Assembly: GCF_001612845.1 (NCBI RefSeq)
Contig: NZ_BDBF01000001.1
Coordinates: 186,001 to 250,000 of the forward strand
Reading direction: 5' to 3'
Source of the DNA: Nocardia elegans NBRC 108235
GTDB lineage: Bacteria; Actinomycetota; Actinomycetes; Mycobacteriales; Mycobacteriaceae
Length of the DNA: 64,000 bases
The notes under the pieces were generated by a model. The model worked only from the letters and a program-made list of their open reading frames with translations, was not told the DNA's origin and did not search any database. Shown one piece after another: positions 22,524 to 32,293 of the stretch. A program made the position numbers and the translations under genes. Position 1 is the stretch's first letter, and each line of letters starts with the position of its first letter.

Positions 22524-22685
22524 CTACTCGGACGACTCCTCGTCCGACCGCGGCGTCCCCGACAGCCGGATCACCCCCGCCTCGAGGTCGAGATCCAGCC
22601 GCGGCCGATGCTGCTGCCCGTCGCTGTCACCGCCGCTCTCGTCGGTCAGCTTCTTGCCGGGGAACATCTCGCCGAACACGCCCAT
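22524..22685 (-). CDS. small acidic hypothetical protein
   Basis: A 53-residue protein, ATG at 22685: MGVFGEMFPGKKLTDESGGD with an acidic, Asp/Glu-rich middle (LDLDLEAGVIRLSG) and C-terminus (DEESSE). The GC-rich third positions are those of a real gene, and it lies 49 bases after the SDR on the same strand, so it could be read from the same mRNA. Such short acidic proteins are conserved in nocardiae and mycobacteria in my memory, but the role is unknown. Confidence 0.65.
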   Translation of the reverse strand: MGVFGEMFPGKKLTDESGGDSDGQQHRPRLDLDLEAGVIRLSGTPRSDEESSE

Positions 22686-22734
22686 AACCCCACGATAGCC
22701 GCCTGCGCGGCCGCGGGCGGGGACGGAAACGGCC

Positions 22735-23478
22735 TCAGCGCAGTTTGATCGACCCGCCGTCGACCATCAGGGTCTGGCCGGTCATGTATTTCGCATCCGC
22801 GCTGGCCAGGAATACCGCGACCCGGCCGATATCGCTTTCCGGGTCGCCGAAGCGATGCAGCGGGGTGCGCGCGAGCAAGGCCTCCTCGACGCCGGGATTT
22901 GCCTCGATATAGGCGGCGACCCCCTCGGTCAGCGCCAGCGGCGAGATCACGTTGACATTGATGTCGTCGGCGGCCCATTCGTTGGCGGCGACCCGGCTGA
23001 TCGCCCGGATCGCCTCCTTCGCCGCCGCGTACGAGCCCTGCCGGACCTGCCCCTCCAGCCCCGCGCCGGAGGCGAAGTTGATCACCGAGCCGCGGTTGCG
23101 CTTCAGATACGGATAGCAGGCGCGCATCAATCGGAAGGTCGGATAGAAGCCGGTGCCGAAGGACAGGTCGAACATTTCCCGGGTGGTCTCGAGCAGCGGC
23201 GCCTGCTTGGAGACGTGGGCGTTGTCGACCAGCACGTGCACCGAGCCGAACCGCTCGACCGCCGCGGCGACGATCAACTCGGCGCTCTCCTCGCGGGTGA
23301 TGTCGGCGTGCAGATACGCCGCGGCACCGGCCAGCTCCCGTTCCAGCTCGCTCCCGGCCTCGTCGTTGATGTCGACGAACAGGATCTCGGCGCCTTCCTT
23401 CGCGAAGGCGCGCACGATTCCCCGGCCGATGCCGCCCGCACCACCGGTGACGATCGCAACCTTTCCTTCGAGCCGCAC
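22735..23478 (-). CDS. short-chain dehydrogenase/reductase
   Basis: NAD(P)-dependent oxidoreductase of 247 residues. The cofactor loop TGGAGGIG, the Asp that selects NAD (FVDINDEA), the NA(G)-like stretch VDNAHVS and the catalytic Ser/Tyr/Lys (FASGAGLEGQ, YAAAKE) are present. The GTG at 23478 has GAGAGGAG five bases before it and suits better than the GTG at 23484. VDNAH replaces the usual NNAG, a small deviation next to the active site. It is divergent from the IclR regulator, which probably controls it. Substrate unknown; the 3-oxoacyl/steroid-type SDR family is most likely. Confidence 0.85.
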   Translation of the reverse strand: MRLEGKVAIVTGGAGGIGRGIVRAFAKEGAEILFVDINDEAGSELERELAGAAAYLHADITREESAELIVAAAVERFGSVHVLVDNAHVSKQAPLLETTREMFDLSFGTGFYPTFRLMRACYPYLKRNRGSVINFASGAGLEGQVRQGSYAAAKEAIRAISRVAANEWAADDINVNVISPLALTEGVAAYIEANPGVEEALLARTPLHRFGDPESDIGRVAVFLASADAKYMTGQTLMVDGGSIKLR

Positions 23479-23680
23479 GCCCACTCCTCTCGCTCCGGAA
23501 ACTCCACGCTGTCAGGTCCGCGGATTCGGATCGGGCGCCGTTCCGGTCAGCGGGATACCGGACGAACGGGATGGACCGCCATCGCGGAGTGTGTCTGCCG
23601 TCACTACACTCGGGCTTCAATTCCGGTTCTCGCCCAGATTCGACGGGCAGGATGGAAGTGACTCACGATCGGAGGCATCG

Positions 23681-24550
23681 ATGCCACTGGCCACATCGGC
23701 ACCCCGCCCCCTGCCGCCGTCGATGGTGGAGCGGATGACGCTCATTCTCGACATGTTCGAGCACCGGTCGACGCGGCTGAGCCTCGTGGAGATCTGCACA
23801 CACAGCGGGCTCCCGCGCTCGACCGCGCATCGCATCCTCGACCAGCTGGTGAAACTGCACTGGCTCGAGCACACCCCCTCGGGCTACTGCCTGGGCCGCC
23901 GTTCACTCGGGCTCGGTGGCTACGACGGCCGGCACGGCGAGATCCGCGAGGCGGCGGCCGAGCACCTGCACGAACTGCAGCTGCGGACCGGACTCGTGGT
24001 GCACCTGGCGGCTCTCGAAGGCGCCGACGAGGTGTTCCTGGACAAACTCGGCGGTCCGTTCGCGCGCACACTGGAATCGCATGTGGGGCGCCGCAGTTTC
24101 GCCCACCTCACCACCGGCGGCCGCGCCATGCTGGCCTGGCTGCCGCCGGAGGAGGTGGAGGCGCTGCTCAGCAAGCAGCTGTCGAATCCGGTCCAGGGCC
24201 GAGGCTGGGATGTGCCGAGCCTGCATCGCGAATTGAACCGGATCCGCCGCAATCGCGGACTGTCGTTCGACCGCGGCGAATACACCAATGCGATGGTGGG
24301 CCGGGTACTTCCCAGCGTGGCCGCCGCGATCCGGGGTCCGCAGGGCACGCTGGCCGCGATCTGCCTGTGCGGGGAAACGAACTTCGCGACGATGGAGCGT
24401 CTCGCCCCGCTGGTCGCGGAGGCGGCCGCGCGCACCTCGCGCGCGCTGGCCGCCGAGTCCCGCGGGCGACGTCATGTCCCGGCCGGCCGGCGCGCACAGG
24501 CGGTCCGGGCGAACGGGCGCTCGCTCGCCGCCTCGCCCAGTCGCGCCTAG
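23681..24550 (+). CDS. IclR-family transcriptional regulator
   Basis: Regulator of 289 residues. Residues about 15-75 are the winged helix (RLSLVEICTHSGLPRSTAHRILDQLVKLHWLEH), and the rest is the IclR effector domain (VVHLAALEGADEVFLDKLGG ... HLTTGGRAMLAWL ... GTLAAICLCGETNF). The ATG at 23681 follows GGAGG by 6 bases. It is divergent from the SDR and upstream of the acyl-CoA ligase on the same strand, and probably controls both. The C-terminal tail (GRRHVPAGRRAQAVRANGRS) is strongly basic and longer than usual. Confidence 0.87.
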   Translation: MPLATSAPRPLPPSMVERMTLILDMFEHRSTRLSLVEICTHSGLPRSTAHRILDQLVKLHWLEHTPSGYCLGRRSLGLGGYDGRHGEIREAAAEHLHELQLRTGLVVHLAALEGADEVFLDKLGGPFARTLESHVGRRSFAHLTTGGRAMLAWLPPEEVEALLSKQLSNPVQGRGWDVPSLHRELNRIRRNRGLSFDRGEYTNAMVGRVLPSVAAAIRGPQGTLAAICLCGETNFATMERLAPLVAEAAARTSRALAAESRGRRHVPAGRRAQAVRANGRSLAASPSRA

Positions 24551-24647
24551 GCGGCCGCGGGTCTCGCTGAGCGGAAACACCGGCATATGCCGGCGGCGTG
24601 CGTGACACAGTGCGGTGGTTGTGATGCTCCACACAGAAGGACCGCCC

Positions 24648-26303
24648 ATGACCACCACGTCCATGCCCGATATCGCCGCCGTCATGCGCGAGCTGACCGG
24701 TCCGGGCGGCAGATTCGAGCTCGTCGAGGAGGAGGTTCTCGGCGCTCGCATGCCGGTGCTGCGGCACCGTCGCCGCGCCGTCGCCGAACTGCTCGCCGAC
24801 TCGGTGCGCTTCGGTGACCGGGACTATCTCGTCACCGAGGATCGTCGGCTGAGCTATCGCGAACACGCCGCCGCGGCCGCCGCGCTGGCCGCCGCGCTGC
24901 GGGAGGAGTACGGCGTGAGGCGCGGTGATCGGGTCGCGATCCTGGCCGCGAACACCGTCGAATGGGTGATCACCTTCTGGGCGGCGCAGAGCCTCGGCGC
25001 GATCGCCGTCGGGCTCAACGGGTGGTGGGTGCCGCGCGAGATCGAGTACGGACTGGCATTGACCGAACCGGCCGCGGTGGTCGTGGACGCGAAGCGGGCG
25101 AAGTTGCTCGCCGATATCGACACCACCGCCGCGGTGGTGACCATGGACGAGGATCTGCCGCGCCTGATCGCCGCCCACGCCGGCGCCGAACCCACGGTCC
25201 CCGACGTGGCGGAGGACGATCCCGCCGTCATTCTGTTCACCAGCGGCACCAGCGGAAAACCCAAGGCGGCCTTGCATTCCCAGCGCAATCTGCTGGCCGT
25301 CACCGGCTATTTCGAGTACACTGACGCACTGGCCGCCGCGTTCAGCGGAAAGACGCTGGAACCCGGCGCGCCGCTGGATCTGCGCTGCCTGCTGACCTCT
25401 CCCCTGTTCCACATCGCCAGCCTGCACAATCTGGTGGTGCCGCGGCTGGCCACCGGCAGTGCGGTGATCATGCCGCAGGGCGGTTTCGACGCCGACCGGA
25501 TTCTGCGCCTGATCGAGAAGGAGCGGGTGACCAACTGGGGTGCTGTGCCCACCATGGCCTCCCGGCTGCTCGAACACGGCGATATCGGACGCTACGACAC
25601 CTCCTCGCTCACCGCCTTCGCCCTCGCGTCGGCGCCGTCGTCGCCGGCGTTCAAACAGCGTCTGCGCGAAGAGGTTCCGTTCGCGGCCGACGCCTTGGTG
25701 GACAGCTACGGACTCACCGAATGCAGTACCGCGGTCGCCGTCGCCACCCCTGCCGACCTCGCCGAATCCCCCGGCACGCTGGGCCGGCCGATCATCAGCG
25801 TGGCGCTCGAGATCCGCGATGCCGACGGGACACCCGTTCCGGAGGGCGTCGAAGGTGAGGTTTACGTCCGCAGCCCGTTCGTCATGCTGGGTTACTGGCG
25901 CAATCCCGAAGCCACCGCGGCGGCGATCGATGCCGAGCGCTGGTTGCGCACCGGCGATTTCGGCGTGATGGAACAGGGCCGCCTGCGCCTGACCGGCCGC
26001 CGATCGGATCTGATCCTGCGCGGCGGCGAGAACATCTACCCGGTCGAGATCGAGCAGTGCCTCGACGAACACCCCGATGTCGTGGAATGCGCCGTCGTCG
26101 GTGAGCCGCACCCCGATCTCGGCCAGCAGGTGGCGGCCGTCGTCGTTCTCACCGAGGGGTCCACGGCGTCGGAGGCGGATCTGCGCGAATTCGCCCGCGA
26201 ACGGCTGGCGTATTTCAAAGTGCCCGAACGGTGGCGGATCACCTCGGATCCGTTGCCGCGCAACATCACCGGCAAGCTGATCCGGTCCGGGATCACGGTC
26301 TGA
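24648..26303 (+). CDS. acyl-CoA synthetase (AMP-forming)
   Basis: ANL-superfamily ligase of 551 residues that activates a carboxylic acid as an acyl-adenylate and then the CoA thioester. The P-loop is [16 protein letters not shown], the adenine motif is YGLTECST, and the hinge is [18 protein letters not shown] with the C-terminal catalytic Lys in NITGKLI. ATG at 24648 follows AGAAGG by 7 bases; the frame from 24615 has no ribosome site. It shares a direction with the IclR regulator 97 bases upstream. The substrate is likely a fatty or aromatic acid; FadD-type numbering cannot be assigned without a search. Confidence 0.92.
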   Translation: MTTTSMPDIAAVMRELTGPGGRFELVEEEVLGARMPVLRHRRRAVAELLADSVRFGDRDYLVTEDRRLSYREHAAAAAALAAALREEYGVRRGDRVAILAANTVEWVITFWAAQSLGAIAVGLNGWWVPREIEYGLALTEPAAVVVDAKRAKLLADIDTTAAVVTMDEDLPRLIAAHAGAEPTVPDVAEDDPAVILFTSGTSGKPKAALHSQRNLLAVTGYFEYTDALAAAFSGKTLEPGAPLDLRCLLTSPLFHIASLHNLVVPRLATGSAVIMPQGGFDADRILRLIEKERVTNWGAVPTMASRLLEHGDIGRYDTSSLTAFALASAPSSPAFKQRLREEVPFAADALVDSYGLTECSTAVAVATPADLAESPGTLGRPIISVALEIRDADGTPVPEGVEGEVYVRSPFVMLGYWRNPEATAAAIDAERWLRTGDFGVMEQGRLRLTGRRSDLILRGGENIYPVEIEQCLDEHPDVVECAVVGEPHPDLGQQVAAVVVLTEGSTASEADLREFARERLAYFKVPERWRITSDPLPRNITGKLIRSGITV

Positions 26304-26432
26304 CGCAGGGGTTTCGAGGCGTCGTCCGGCGCCCGCGACTCGATCCGGTGCCGATATTGCCGAATGTACGCCACGCCGGGCTCTACACTGGTGCGGACCT
26401 GATTGCCCTGTGTCACAGAGTGAGTGGTGCGC

Positions 26433-27428
26433 ATGCCTCCGGATCCCGACCAGATGACGGCGGCGTTCGAACGATTATCGGCCCGAATGACGGTGCTGCA
26501 GGCCGGAATGCTGCTGGCACCGACGATGCACGAACAGGGTGCCGCCCGCTACGGCCGCATTGTCGCGGCGCAGCTGGCGGCACTCACGATCCGCGGACAT
26601 GTCGATGTGCATGTCGGTAGCGACGGATTCGAGGGCGCGGATTCGCTGCGAGCGGTCCTGCTGCCCGGCCCGCCCGAACCGGTGGCCACCGAGGAGCGGC
26701 AGTTGTTGCGGCATCTGTTCGGCAACGGCTACTCCGTGCGCATCGCCGCCTGCACCGACGGGCCGGGCTGGGATCGGCTGAACGCGACGGTGCGTCGCGA
26801 GTTGATCGGCAACGGTTTCGGCTGGGCCAAACCCGATCGCTACCGGGCGCTGCGCACGATGGTCCGGCTGCGACGGCGCATGCTCGATTACGCGGCACAG
26901 CGACCGGCGTGGCAGGACAACGAGACACTGCACCTCGCGGGCTATCCCTACGCGGTGCTGTTCGCCGTCGACACCGGTCCGGGCCCGCATTGGCCGGGAC
27001 CGGAGGAAGGCTCGCGGGCGCAGCTGTCCTTGCCCTGGAATCTGCCGCAGGCCTGCGCGCACGCCGTCCGCGATTCCGGCGAGATCGCCTACAGCGCGCC
27101 ACCGGTAGGCACCGAGGAGCGGCTGGCCGAAGTCGAGCAGCTGCTGATCGCCATGGATTCCCATTCGCAGGGGGTGCGGTACCACCATATGGTCGAGGCC
27201 GAGCGACTGCACCGCTTGATCGACGATTACCGCTGGCGCTACAGCTTTCACACGCTGACCACCTCTCCTCGCCCCGAGCTGCTGCGGGCCGCACTGCTGG
27301 ATCTGGTGCGCGAAACCGAAACCGTGCGCGCGTATGTGCGGCCCGGAGTGCCGGGTCACGAAGAGGCCGTGCTGGTTTCGATGTACGCGGTGCGGCTGTC
27401 GGATCTCGTCCTGGACCGCACGCCGTGA
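26433..27428 (+). CDS. conserved hypothetical protein
   Basis: Protein of about 331 residues, ATG 26433 (GTG 26424 possible); not recognised. It is mostly soluble and helical, rich in Arg, with several His/Glu pairs ([25 protein letters not shown]), a paired Arg/Trp patch ([27 protein letters not shown]) and a [13 protein letters not shown] loop. There is no signal peptide, membrane segment or catalytic motif that I can name. The 3' end meets the ppk2 remnant tail to tail only 7 bases away. Confidence 0.6.
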   Translation: MPPDPDQMTAAFERLSARMTVLQAGMLLAPTMHEQGAARYGRIVAAQLAALTIRGHVDVHVGSDGFEGADSLRAVLLPGPPEPVATEERQLLRHLFGNGYSVRIAACTDGPGWDRLNATVRRELIGNGFGWAKPDRYRALRTMVRLRRRMLDYAAQRPAWQDNETLHLAGYPYAVLFAVDTGPGPHWPGPEEGSRAQLSLPWNLPQACAHAVRDSGEIAYSAPPVGTEERLAEVEQLLIAMDSHSQGVRYHHMVEAERLHRLIDDYRWRYSFHTLTTSPRPELLRAALLDLVRETETVRAYVRPGVPGHEEAVLVSMYAVRLSDLVLDRTP

Positions 27429-27435
27429 CCCGGGG

Positions 27436-27928
27436 TCAGGAGCCGACCACGTCGCGGGCGCGGCCGACGAGGAGCGGATCGGCGGGAGCGACGATGTCGG
27501 GTTCCTTGTTCTCGTAGTCGAACAGGCCCGGCACGTGACGCATCGCGTTGAGGCGGGCGCGTTTCTTGTCGTTGCTCGACGCGGGCGCCACGCGGGTTGA
27601 GGTGTTCCATGAAACGCTTGATGGTGCCGCCCTTTCCGGCGGCGTCACGTCCCTCGAACTCGATGACCAGCCGCCAGCCCGTGGCCTTGACCCAGTTCTG
27701 CACTTTGAGCAGTTCGATCTGCAGCAGGCGTTTGTCGGCCTCGTAGACCTCGCGGTTCAGGCGTTCGTCGTACGGATAGCCTCGACGCCAGGTGTCGACG
27801 ACCACACCGTCTGCGGCGGTGAGCAGTGCGGGATCGTCGTCGTTCAGGTCGTCGACGATGAATCCGGTGGTGCCGGTCAGGTCGACGGCGGACTCGAGGT
27901 CGGCGACGGCACTGAGATTGCGCTGCAT
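27436..27928 (-). pseudogene. ppk2: polyphosphate kinase 2 remnant with internal deletion
   Basis: The 5' part (ATG 27928) encodes a normal PPK2 start up to the Walker A loop: [40 protein letters not shown]. After about position 27575 the frame changes and the sequence becomes the PPK2 C-terminus ([43 protein letters not shown]) ending at 27436. Some 130 residues in the middle, including Walker B and the lid, are absent, and the two parts are out of frame. A working kinase that uses polyphosphate to phosphorylate nucleotides is therefore not expected. Confidence 0.82.
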
Positions 27929-27937
27929 GTCCGCCCT

Positions 27938-28249
27938 TCAGTCGTGGAATCCGGTTAGCGGCCAGCCACCGGCGGCGAGCTTCGCCGCGACCTGGCGCAG
28001 ATCGTCCTCGCTCGGTTCGCAGCGGGTCACTTCCACGATCGCCGCCTCCACCTGTTCGCGATCGACGACGTCGGGCCGGCCGGCCAGCAGCAGGCCGAGA
28101 ATCCGGTCGAGTTCGTCCTTGTTCAGTTGCTTCTTCAGCAGCGCGAGCAGCGGGAAGTAGTCCTTCGGCGGGACGCCGTCCGGGTAGCCGGCGCGCAGCC
28201 AATCCAGGATCTGCGCGAGCAAGCCCTCGTCGTTTGTCCTCGAATTCAC
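27938..28249 (-). CDS. DUF3349 family protein
   Basis: Small soluble protein of 103 residues with the DUF3349 core (LDWLRAGYPDGVPPKDYFPLLALLKKQLNKDEL), a conserved helical domain of unknown function in actinobacteria. It lies between the ppk2 remnant and the membrane gene. In M. tuberculosis a DUF3349 gene (Rv0543c) sits beside a small membrane protein and pitA (Rv0544c, Rv0545c), the same arrangement as here, suggesting a link to phosphate uptake. The start ATG at 28249 has only a weak ribosome site (CAGGTG). Confidence 0.85.
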   Translation of the reverse strand: MNSRTNDEGLLAQILDWLRAGYPDGVPPKDYFPLLALLKKQLNKDELDRILGLLLAGRPDVVDREQVEAAIVEVTRCEPSEDDLRQVAAKLAAGGWPLTGFHD

Positions 28250-28259
28250 CTGTGTACTC

Positions 28260-28559
28260 CTACTTCTCGACCAGGGTCGGATAGATGTGCTCGAAGCTGA
28301 CCGCCTTGCCGAAACCGGACGCGACGATGATCGTGATACCGACGGCGATCGCGGCGACCACGACGGCGAAGACCACGACGGCCACCGCGGCGCCGAACGG
28401 ATTGGGCCGGTGGACGGTTCCGTCGGCCGACTCGTGTCCGGTGGCGACCGCGAGACCGCGCACGCCGACGGCGAACAGCGCGGGCAGACCGGCGCCCAGC
28501 ACGATGCCGACGAGCAGAATCTTCCAGACCGATTCGAGAACGAGCTTTATCGTTTCCAT
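28260..28559 (-). CDS. small integral membrane protein, PitA-associated
   Basis: Protein of 99 residues with two membrane segments (VWKILLVGIVLGAGLPALFAVG and AVAVVVFAVVVAAIAVGITIIV) joined by a polar loop. It lies 5 bases from the pitA remnant and matches the position of Rv0544c. Function unknown; in mycobacteria it is inferred to accompany the phosphate transporter. It is probably still intact, although its operon has lost its promoter-proximal part. Confidence 0.8.
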   Translation of the reverse strand: METIKLVLESVWKILLVGIVLGAGLPALFAVGVRGLAVATGHESADGTVHRPNPFGAAVAVVVFAVVVAAIAVGITIIVASGFGKAVSFEHIYPTLVEK

Positions 28560-28564
28560 GGTTC

Positions 28565-29620
28565 TCAGACCTTCGCGATCGTGTCCGCGGGAGCGACCGG
28601 CTCGTCCCATTCGGCGTTGACGTTGGTGTGGTCGACCTTCTGCGCTTGGGCGCGCCGGTACATGTAGACCGAGAGCGCGCACAGGATCGCGAAGGCGGTC
28701 AGCGGGCCGAGGAGGGTTGGGATCTTCGCCGCGATCACCCACATCACCGCGCCCACCACGGCGGCGGCCGGCAGAGTGATGACCCACGCCGCCACCATGC
28801 GCAGCGCGATGTTCCAGCGCACCTGCGCACCGGGCTTGCCGACACCGGAACCCAGGATCGAGCCGGTGGCGACGTGGGTGGTCGAGAGCGCGAAGCCGAG
28901 GTGGCTGGAGGCGAGAATGATTGTCGCCGAGGAGGCTTCGGCCGCCATCCCCTGCGGCGAACTGATCTCGACCAGTCCCTTGCCGAGCGTGCGAATGATG
29001 CGCCAGCCGCCGATATAGGTGCCCGGGGCGATGGCGGCGGCGCACGCGAACTTCACCCACAGCGGCACATTGTCGGTCTCGTGCCAGGCGAGGGGGCCGG
29101 TCGACTGCGGATCCGAGGCACTGTAGCCGATCAGCGCCAGGGTGATCACGCCCATCGTCTTCTGCGCGTCGTTGGTCCCGTGCGCGAGCGAGACCAGGGA
29201 GGCGGTGCCGATCTGCCCCCACCGGAACCCGGCCTCGGTGAACCGTTCGCCGATACCCACCACGATCTTGAAGATCAGGAAGGTGCCGACCGCGGCCACG
29301 ATGCCCGCGATCACCGGTGAGAACAGCGCGGGCATGATCACCTTGCCCACCACCCCGTCGATCTTCCCGTGCCCGATCCATACCACGCCCGCACCGGAAG
29401 CGATTGCGGCGCCGATCAATCCGCCGAACAGCGCATGCGAACTCGAGCTCGGGAGGCCCAGCAGCCAGGTCAGCAGATTCCAGATGATGCCGCCGATCAG
29501 TCCCGCCATCACGATGATCAGCAGGGCCCGCCCGTGATCCGCGGTGAACTCGGCTTTCGGTGTCCCGTCCTTGTTCTGGATCTTGACCACCGCGTTGGTG
29601 ACCGTCAACGCGACCTCCAC
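28565..29620 (-). pseudogene. pitA: low-affinity phosphate transporter PitA, 5'-truncated
   Basis: The reading frame begins abruptly at VEVALTVTNAVVKIQ, where full-length PitA is already about 60 residues in. The missing part should hold the first GANDVAN-type signature (FTNGFHDTGNAMA in M. tuberculosis, from memory); the second, SLAHGTNDAQKTMG, is present, as are the later membrane segments. A GTG at 29620 could start it but has no clear site, and upstream lies an unrelated convergent-strand gene end. Loss of one inverted repeat half of the transporter should abolish phosphate/proton symport; a shorter functional form is not excluded. Confidence 0.75.
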
Positions 29621-29696
29621 CGATGGAATCGTCTGCCTGCCACGTGCCGGAATCGGCGGGGCCTCCGGTGAACTGATCGCCGTGGGGATCCCGGCG

Positions 29697-30149
29697 CTAG
29701 GCGGCGACGATGGCCTCGGCGACCAGGCGGAGATCCGGCACCGCGCCCCGCGGTTCACGCACCCAGGTCCGGCGCGGGTTACCGGGTGTGGGCAGCGCGA
29801 TCAACGCGCCAGGGCCGGTCTGGGTGACGAAGCAGCGGAACAGGTCCAGCGACCACCATCCCGCATCCTCACCACAACGGGGATTCTCGGCGAGAAACGA
29901 CCAGACGCACCGGTCCCCCACCCCGACCCGCATCACCGGCACGGCCAGATCGCCGAGTATGCCGAGCACCGACGCGCCCCGCTCGGCGGGTGTCATCACC
30001 GCACACAGGCGCCCCGACCGCATGACCAGCGCCCCGATCCGTTGTTCGTACCAGGTGTCACCGAATATCTCTCGATATCGCGACTGCGCGGGCGCAATGC
30101 ACGGAGTGGTCTGTTCGGTTACCTGTTCGCTCGCGTAGATGGCTGTCAT
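29697..30149 (-). CDS. hypothetical protein
   Basis: Protein of 150 residues; ATG 30149 follows GGAGG by 8 bases. Not recognised. It has a Trp/Tyr-rich start (RYREIFGDTWYEQRIGALVMRSGRLCAV), hydrophobic strand patterns (GILGDLAVPVMRVGVGDRCVW) and Cys at several places. Its last codon is followed by the truncated end of pitA 77 bases away on the same strand; its gene may have been brought next to pitA by the deletion. Soluble, no signal peptide. Confidence 0.6.
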   Translation of the reverse strand: MTAIYASEQVTEQTTPCIAPAQSRYREIFGDTWYEQRIGALVMRSGRLCAVMTPAERGASVLGILGDLAVPVMRVGVGDRCVWSFLAENPRCGEDAGWWSLDLFRCFVTQTGPGALIALPTPGNPRRTWVREPRGAVPDLRLVAEAIVAA

Positions 30150-30274
30150 CAGCCGATCCTCCAGCCCGTTCGCTATCGGACTGTGGCGGTGGAGTGACAG
30201 ACGTGCTACAGAACAGCGGGACCGCCCGGCATAGTTCGGTGGGGGCCGAAGGGTTTCGCTTCTACTGTCCCGGC

Positions 30275-31042
30275 ATGAGTTCAGCTGTGCAGCAGAGTCG
30301 TGAGGCCGAGGCATTTCTCGAGGCGCGTCGAGCCATCGCTCCGGATGTGGTCAGCGCCTGTGCGGGGTGGACGGCGCATGAGGTTACCGCGCATCTCGTG
30401 GCCGGGGCCGTCGAGATCAGCCGGCATCTGGAGCCGTATCCGAACGGTGAGCCGGTGCCCGCCACGCGCGGGTTCGAGGAGCGGGAGGCGCCGTTTCGGG
30501 CGATGAGCGACCCGGAATTGATGCGACGGCTGGAACTCGAGGAGCAGCGGTTGCGGGGGCTGCTCGGGGATGTTCTGGCCGCCGACCCCGGCGCGGTGGT
30601 CCCGTGGAGCGGCCGGACCATGCCCGTGGCGATGTTCCAGCCGCATCTGCGCAGTGAGTTCGCCGTCCACCGCTGGGACATCACCGGCGACGACGGCGTC
30701 GGCGACGAACTTCTGGCTCAGCCCGAACTCACCGCCCACGCCGTGCGCGCGCTCGGCCCGATGCTACTGGCGTCGGGCGCGCGCCGCGATCCGTCTCCGG
30801 ATCAGAATTTCGACGTGCGGCTGCGCTCACCGGGGGCACCCGATATCCGGCTGTCGGTCGAATCCGGTTGCGCCGCACTGAGTTCGGTCGCAGACGCATC
30901 CGACGCCCCCGGCCTCGAGCTGGACGCCGCGGCCCGTCTCCTCGTCCTGTGGGGACGCCGTCCCGAGCCCCGCACCCGCGTCCGCAGCACCCTCGCTCCC
31001 GCCCAACTCACCAGGCTGCACGCGCTGCTCGCCGGCTACTGA
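30275..31042 (+). CDS. mycothiol-dependent maleylpyruvate isomerase-like (MDMPI) protein
   Basis: DinB-fold protein of 255 residues with the maleylpyruvate-isomerase N-terminal domain: SACAGWTAHEVTAHLVAGAVEISRHL carries the metal-binding His/Asp-type motif and HLRSEFAVHRWDITG the second His. Members use mycothiol as a cofactor for isomerase or detoxification steps. ATG 30275 lies 6 bases after a TACTGT hexamer, so it looks leaderless; the frame from 30194 has no site. It stands alone, divergent from the hypothetical gene. Confidence 0.78.
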   Translation: MSSAVQQSREAEAFLEARRAIAPDVVSACAGWTAHEVTAHLVAGAVEISRHLEPYPNGEPVPATRGFEEREAPFRAMSDPELMRRLELEEQRLRGLLGDVLAADPGAVVPWSGRTMPVAMFQPHLRSEFAVHRWDITGDDGVGDELLAQPELTAHAVRALGPMLLASGARRDPSPDQNFDVRLRSPGAPDIRLSVESGCAALSSVADASDAPGLELDAAARLLVLWGRRPEPRTRVRSTLAPAQLTRLHALLAGY

Positions 31043-31165
31043 CACGAAAGGGCGAAACCGCCCTCGCGCCATCCCCTTTCACCACCAGACGCCACCCGCC
31101 CGAGCCCAACTAGGCCGTCGCACCTCCGACCCGGTAGCATCCCCCACGCGCGTGCAGCGCGGCGA

Positions 31166-31239
31166 GGGGCGGTAGCTCAGTCGGTTAGAGCCGCGGACTC
31201 ATAATCCGCTGGTCGTGGGTTCGAGCCCCACCCGCCCCA
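31166..31239 (+). tRNA. tRNA with CAT anticodon (elongator Met, or Ile2)
   Basis: A 74-base cloverleaf: acceptor stem GGGGCGG/CCGCCCC, D-arm GCTC...GAGC, anticodon stem GCGGA/TCCGC with loop CTCATAA (anticodon CAT), T-arm GTGGG/CCCAC with TTCGAGC, discriminator A. The full G1-C72 pair excludes initiator tRNA. CCA is not encoded. Whether it is elongator Met or the lysidine-modified Ile2 tRNA cannot be told from sequence alone. Confidence 0.93.
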
Positions 31240-31377
31240 CAAACAACCTCTCACCAGCGGAAATCCCGAACCGAAGAGCCGATTCGAGACGCCCAGCGCG
31301 CGACGAGCTGTGTACTTCATCGTGATCGGTCGAGGGCCGCGACGGGCCGCCGCTTCCGGCGAGAGACCGCCTCCCGA

Positions 31378-32181
31378 CTACCGTCCGGCGAGTTCGGCGA
31401 CGACCGGGGCGAACCGGTCGGCGACGTCGGCGCCGAAAATGAAGTAGGAGAAGCCGATCTCCTCGCGTCGCCGCTGGATTTCCTCGACGGCGGCCGCCGG
31501 ATCTTCCGGGAGTACGGTCAGTGCGTCCGCGGCGCGGAGGGCAGCGGGGTCGGTGTCCGGGGGTGCCATGTGTGGGGCGACGGTGTCGCCGACGACCGGC
31601 ACGGCGAGTGCGAGCTCCAGGTCCGCTGTGGTGCGGAAGTCGCGGGCCAGCCGGTCGACCTCACTCCGAGGCTGGTCCCCCAGCGCGAAGGTGACCGTGT
31701 CGGCGACCTCGGCCGCCAGTGCCCGGGCCTTGGGACCGAGGACGGCCATCGCCACCGGGGTGTGACGGTCGGGGCCGTCGAGATCTCGCAGCGCCTTCAC
31801 CGTCTCACGCACCTCGGCCAGCCGCTCACTCGGCGGGAGGACGGGCAGCCCTTTGTCGCGCAGCTCGTCCTCGATGCCCGGCCTGCCGGTGCCGATGCCC
31901 ATCTCGAAGCGCCCCTCGGTCAGCAGCGACATCGAATGCGCTTCCCACGCCGTCTGCCAGGGCGGGCGCAGCGGAGAGGCGTACACCCAGGTGCCCACGC
32001 GCAGGTCGGTCAGGGCCGCGGCGGTGGCCAGCATGGGGCCGGGGGCCGGTTGCGTGAGCGGGAAGTCGGGCACCAGAAACGTCGAGTATCCGCTGTCGGC
32101 GATGCGGCGCACGCGATCTCGCCACGTCGGCACACCGGTCGTGAGCGGGGCGACAACCCCGAAGCGAAACGGTCTTGTCAT
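31378..32181 (-). CDS. LLM-class (F420-type) oxidoreductase
   Basis: Luciferase-like monooxygenase fold of about 267 residues, start ATG 32181 after GGAGTT. The TIM-barrel pattern is clear (RFGVVAPLTTGVPTW, GVGTWVYASPL, HSMSLLTEGRFEMGIGTGRPG, ERLAEVRETVKAL). In actinobacteria most use F420 or FMN. It is the last gene of the P450-ferredoxin-LLM operon (112 bases after the ferredoxin), so it may act on the same substrate as the P450. The frame continues past the start to 32271 but without a site. Confidence 0.87.
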   Translation of the reverse strand: MTRPFRFGVVAPLTTGVPTWRDRVRRIADSGYSTFLVPDFPLTQPAPGPMLATAAALTDLRVGTWVYASPLRPPWQTAWEAHSMSLLTEGRFEMGIGTGRPGIEDELRDKGLPVLPPSERLAEVRETVKALRDLDGPDRHTPVAMAVLGPKARALAAEVADTVTFALGDQPRSEVDRLARDFRTTADLELALAVPVVGDTVAPHMAPPDTDPAALRAADALTVLPEDPAAAVEEIQRRREEIGFSYFIFGADVADRFAPVVAELAGR

Positions 32182-32293
32182 GCCAGAACTCCTGTCGGTC
32201 GGTGCGTTCAGAGATATCGACGGCAGGTCCTCCCCGAATTCATCGGCACGGCCGGAAAGGCGTCCGGTCATCCGCGGTCCGCAGAGGCCGGAA

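Noticed and set aside
24168..26111. Long minus-strand frame opposite the acyl-CoA synthetase
   Set aside because: Antisense shadow in GC-rich DNA.
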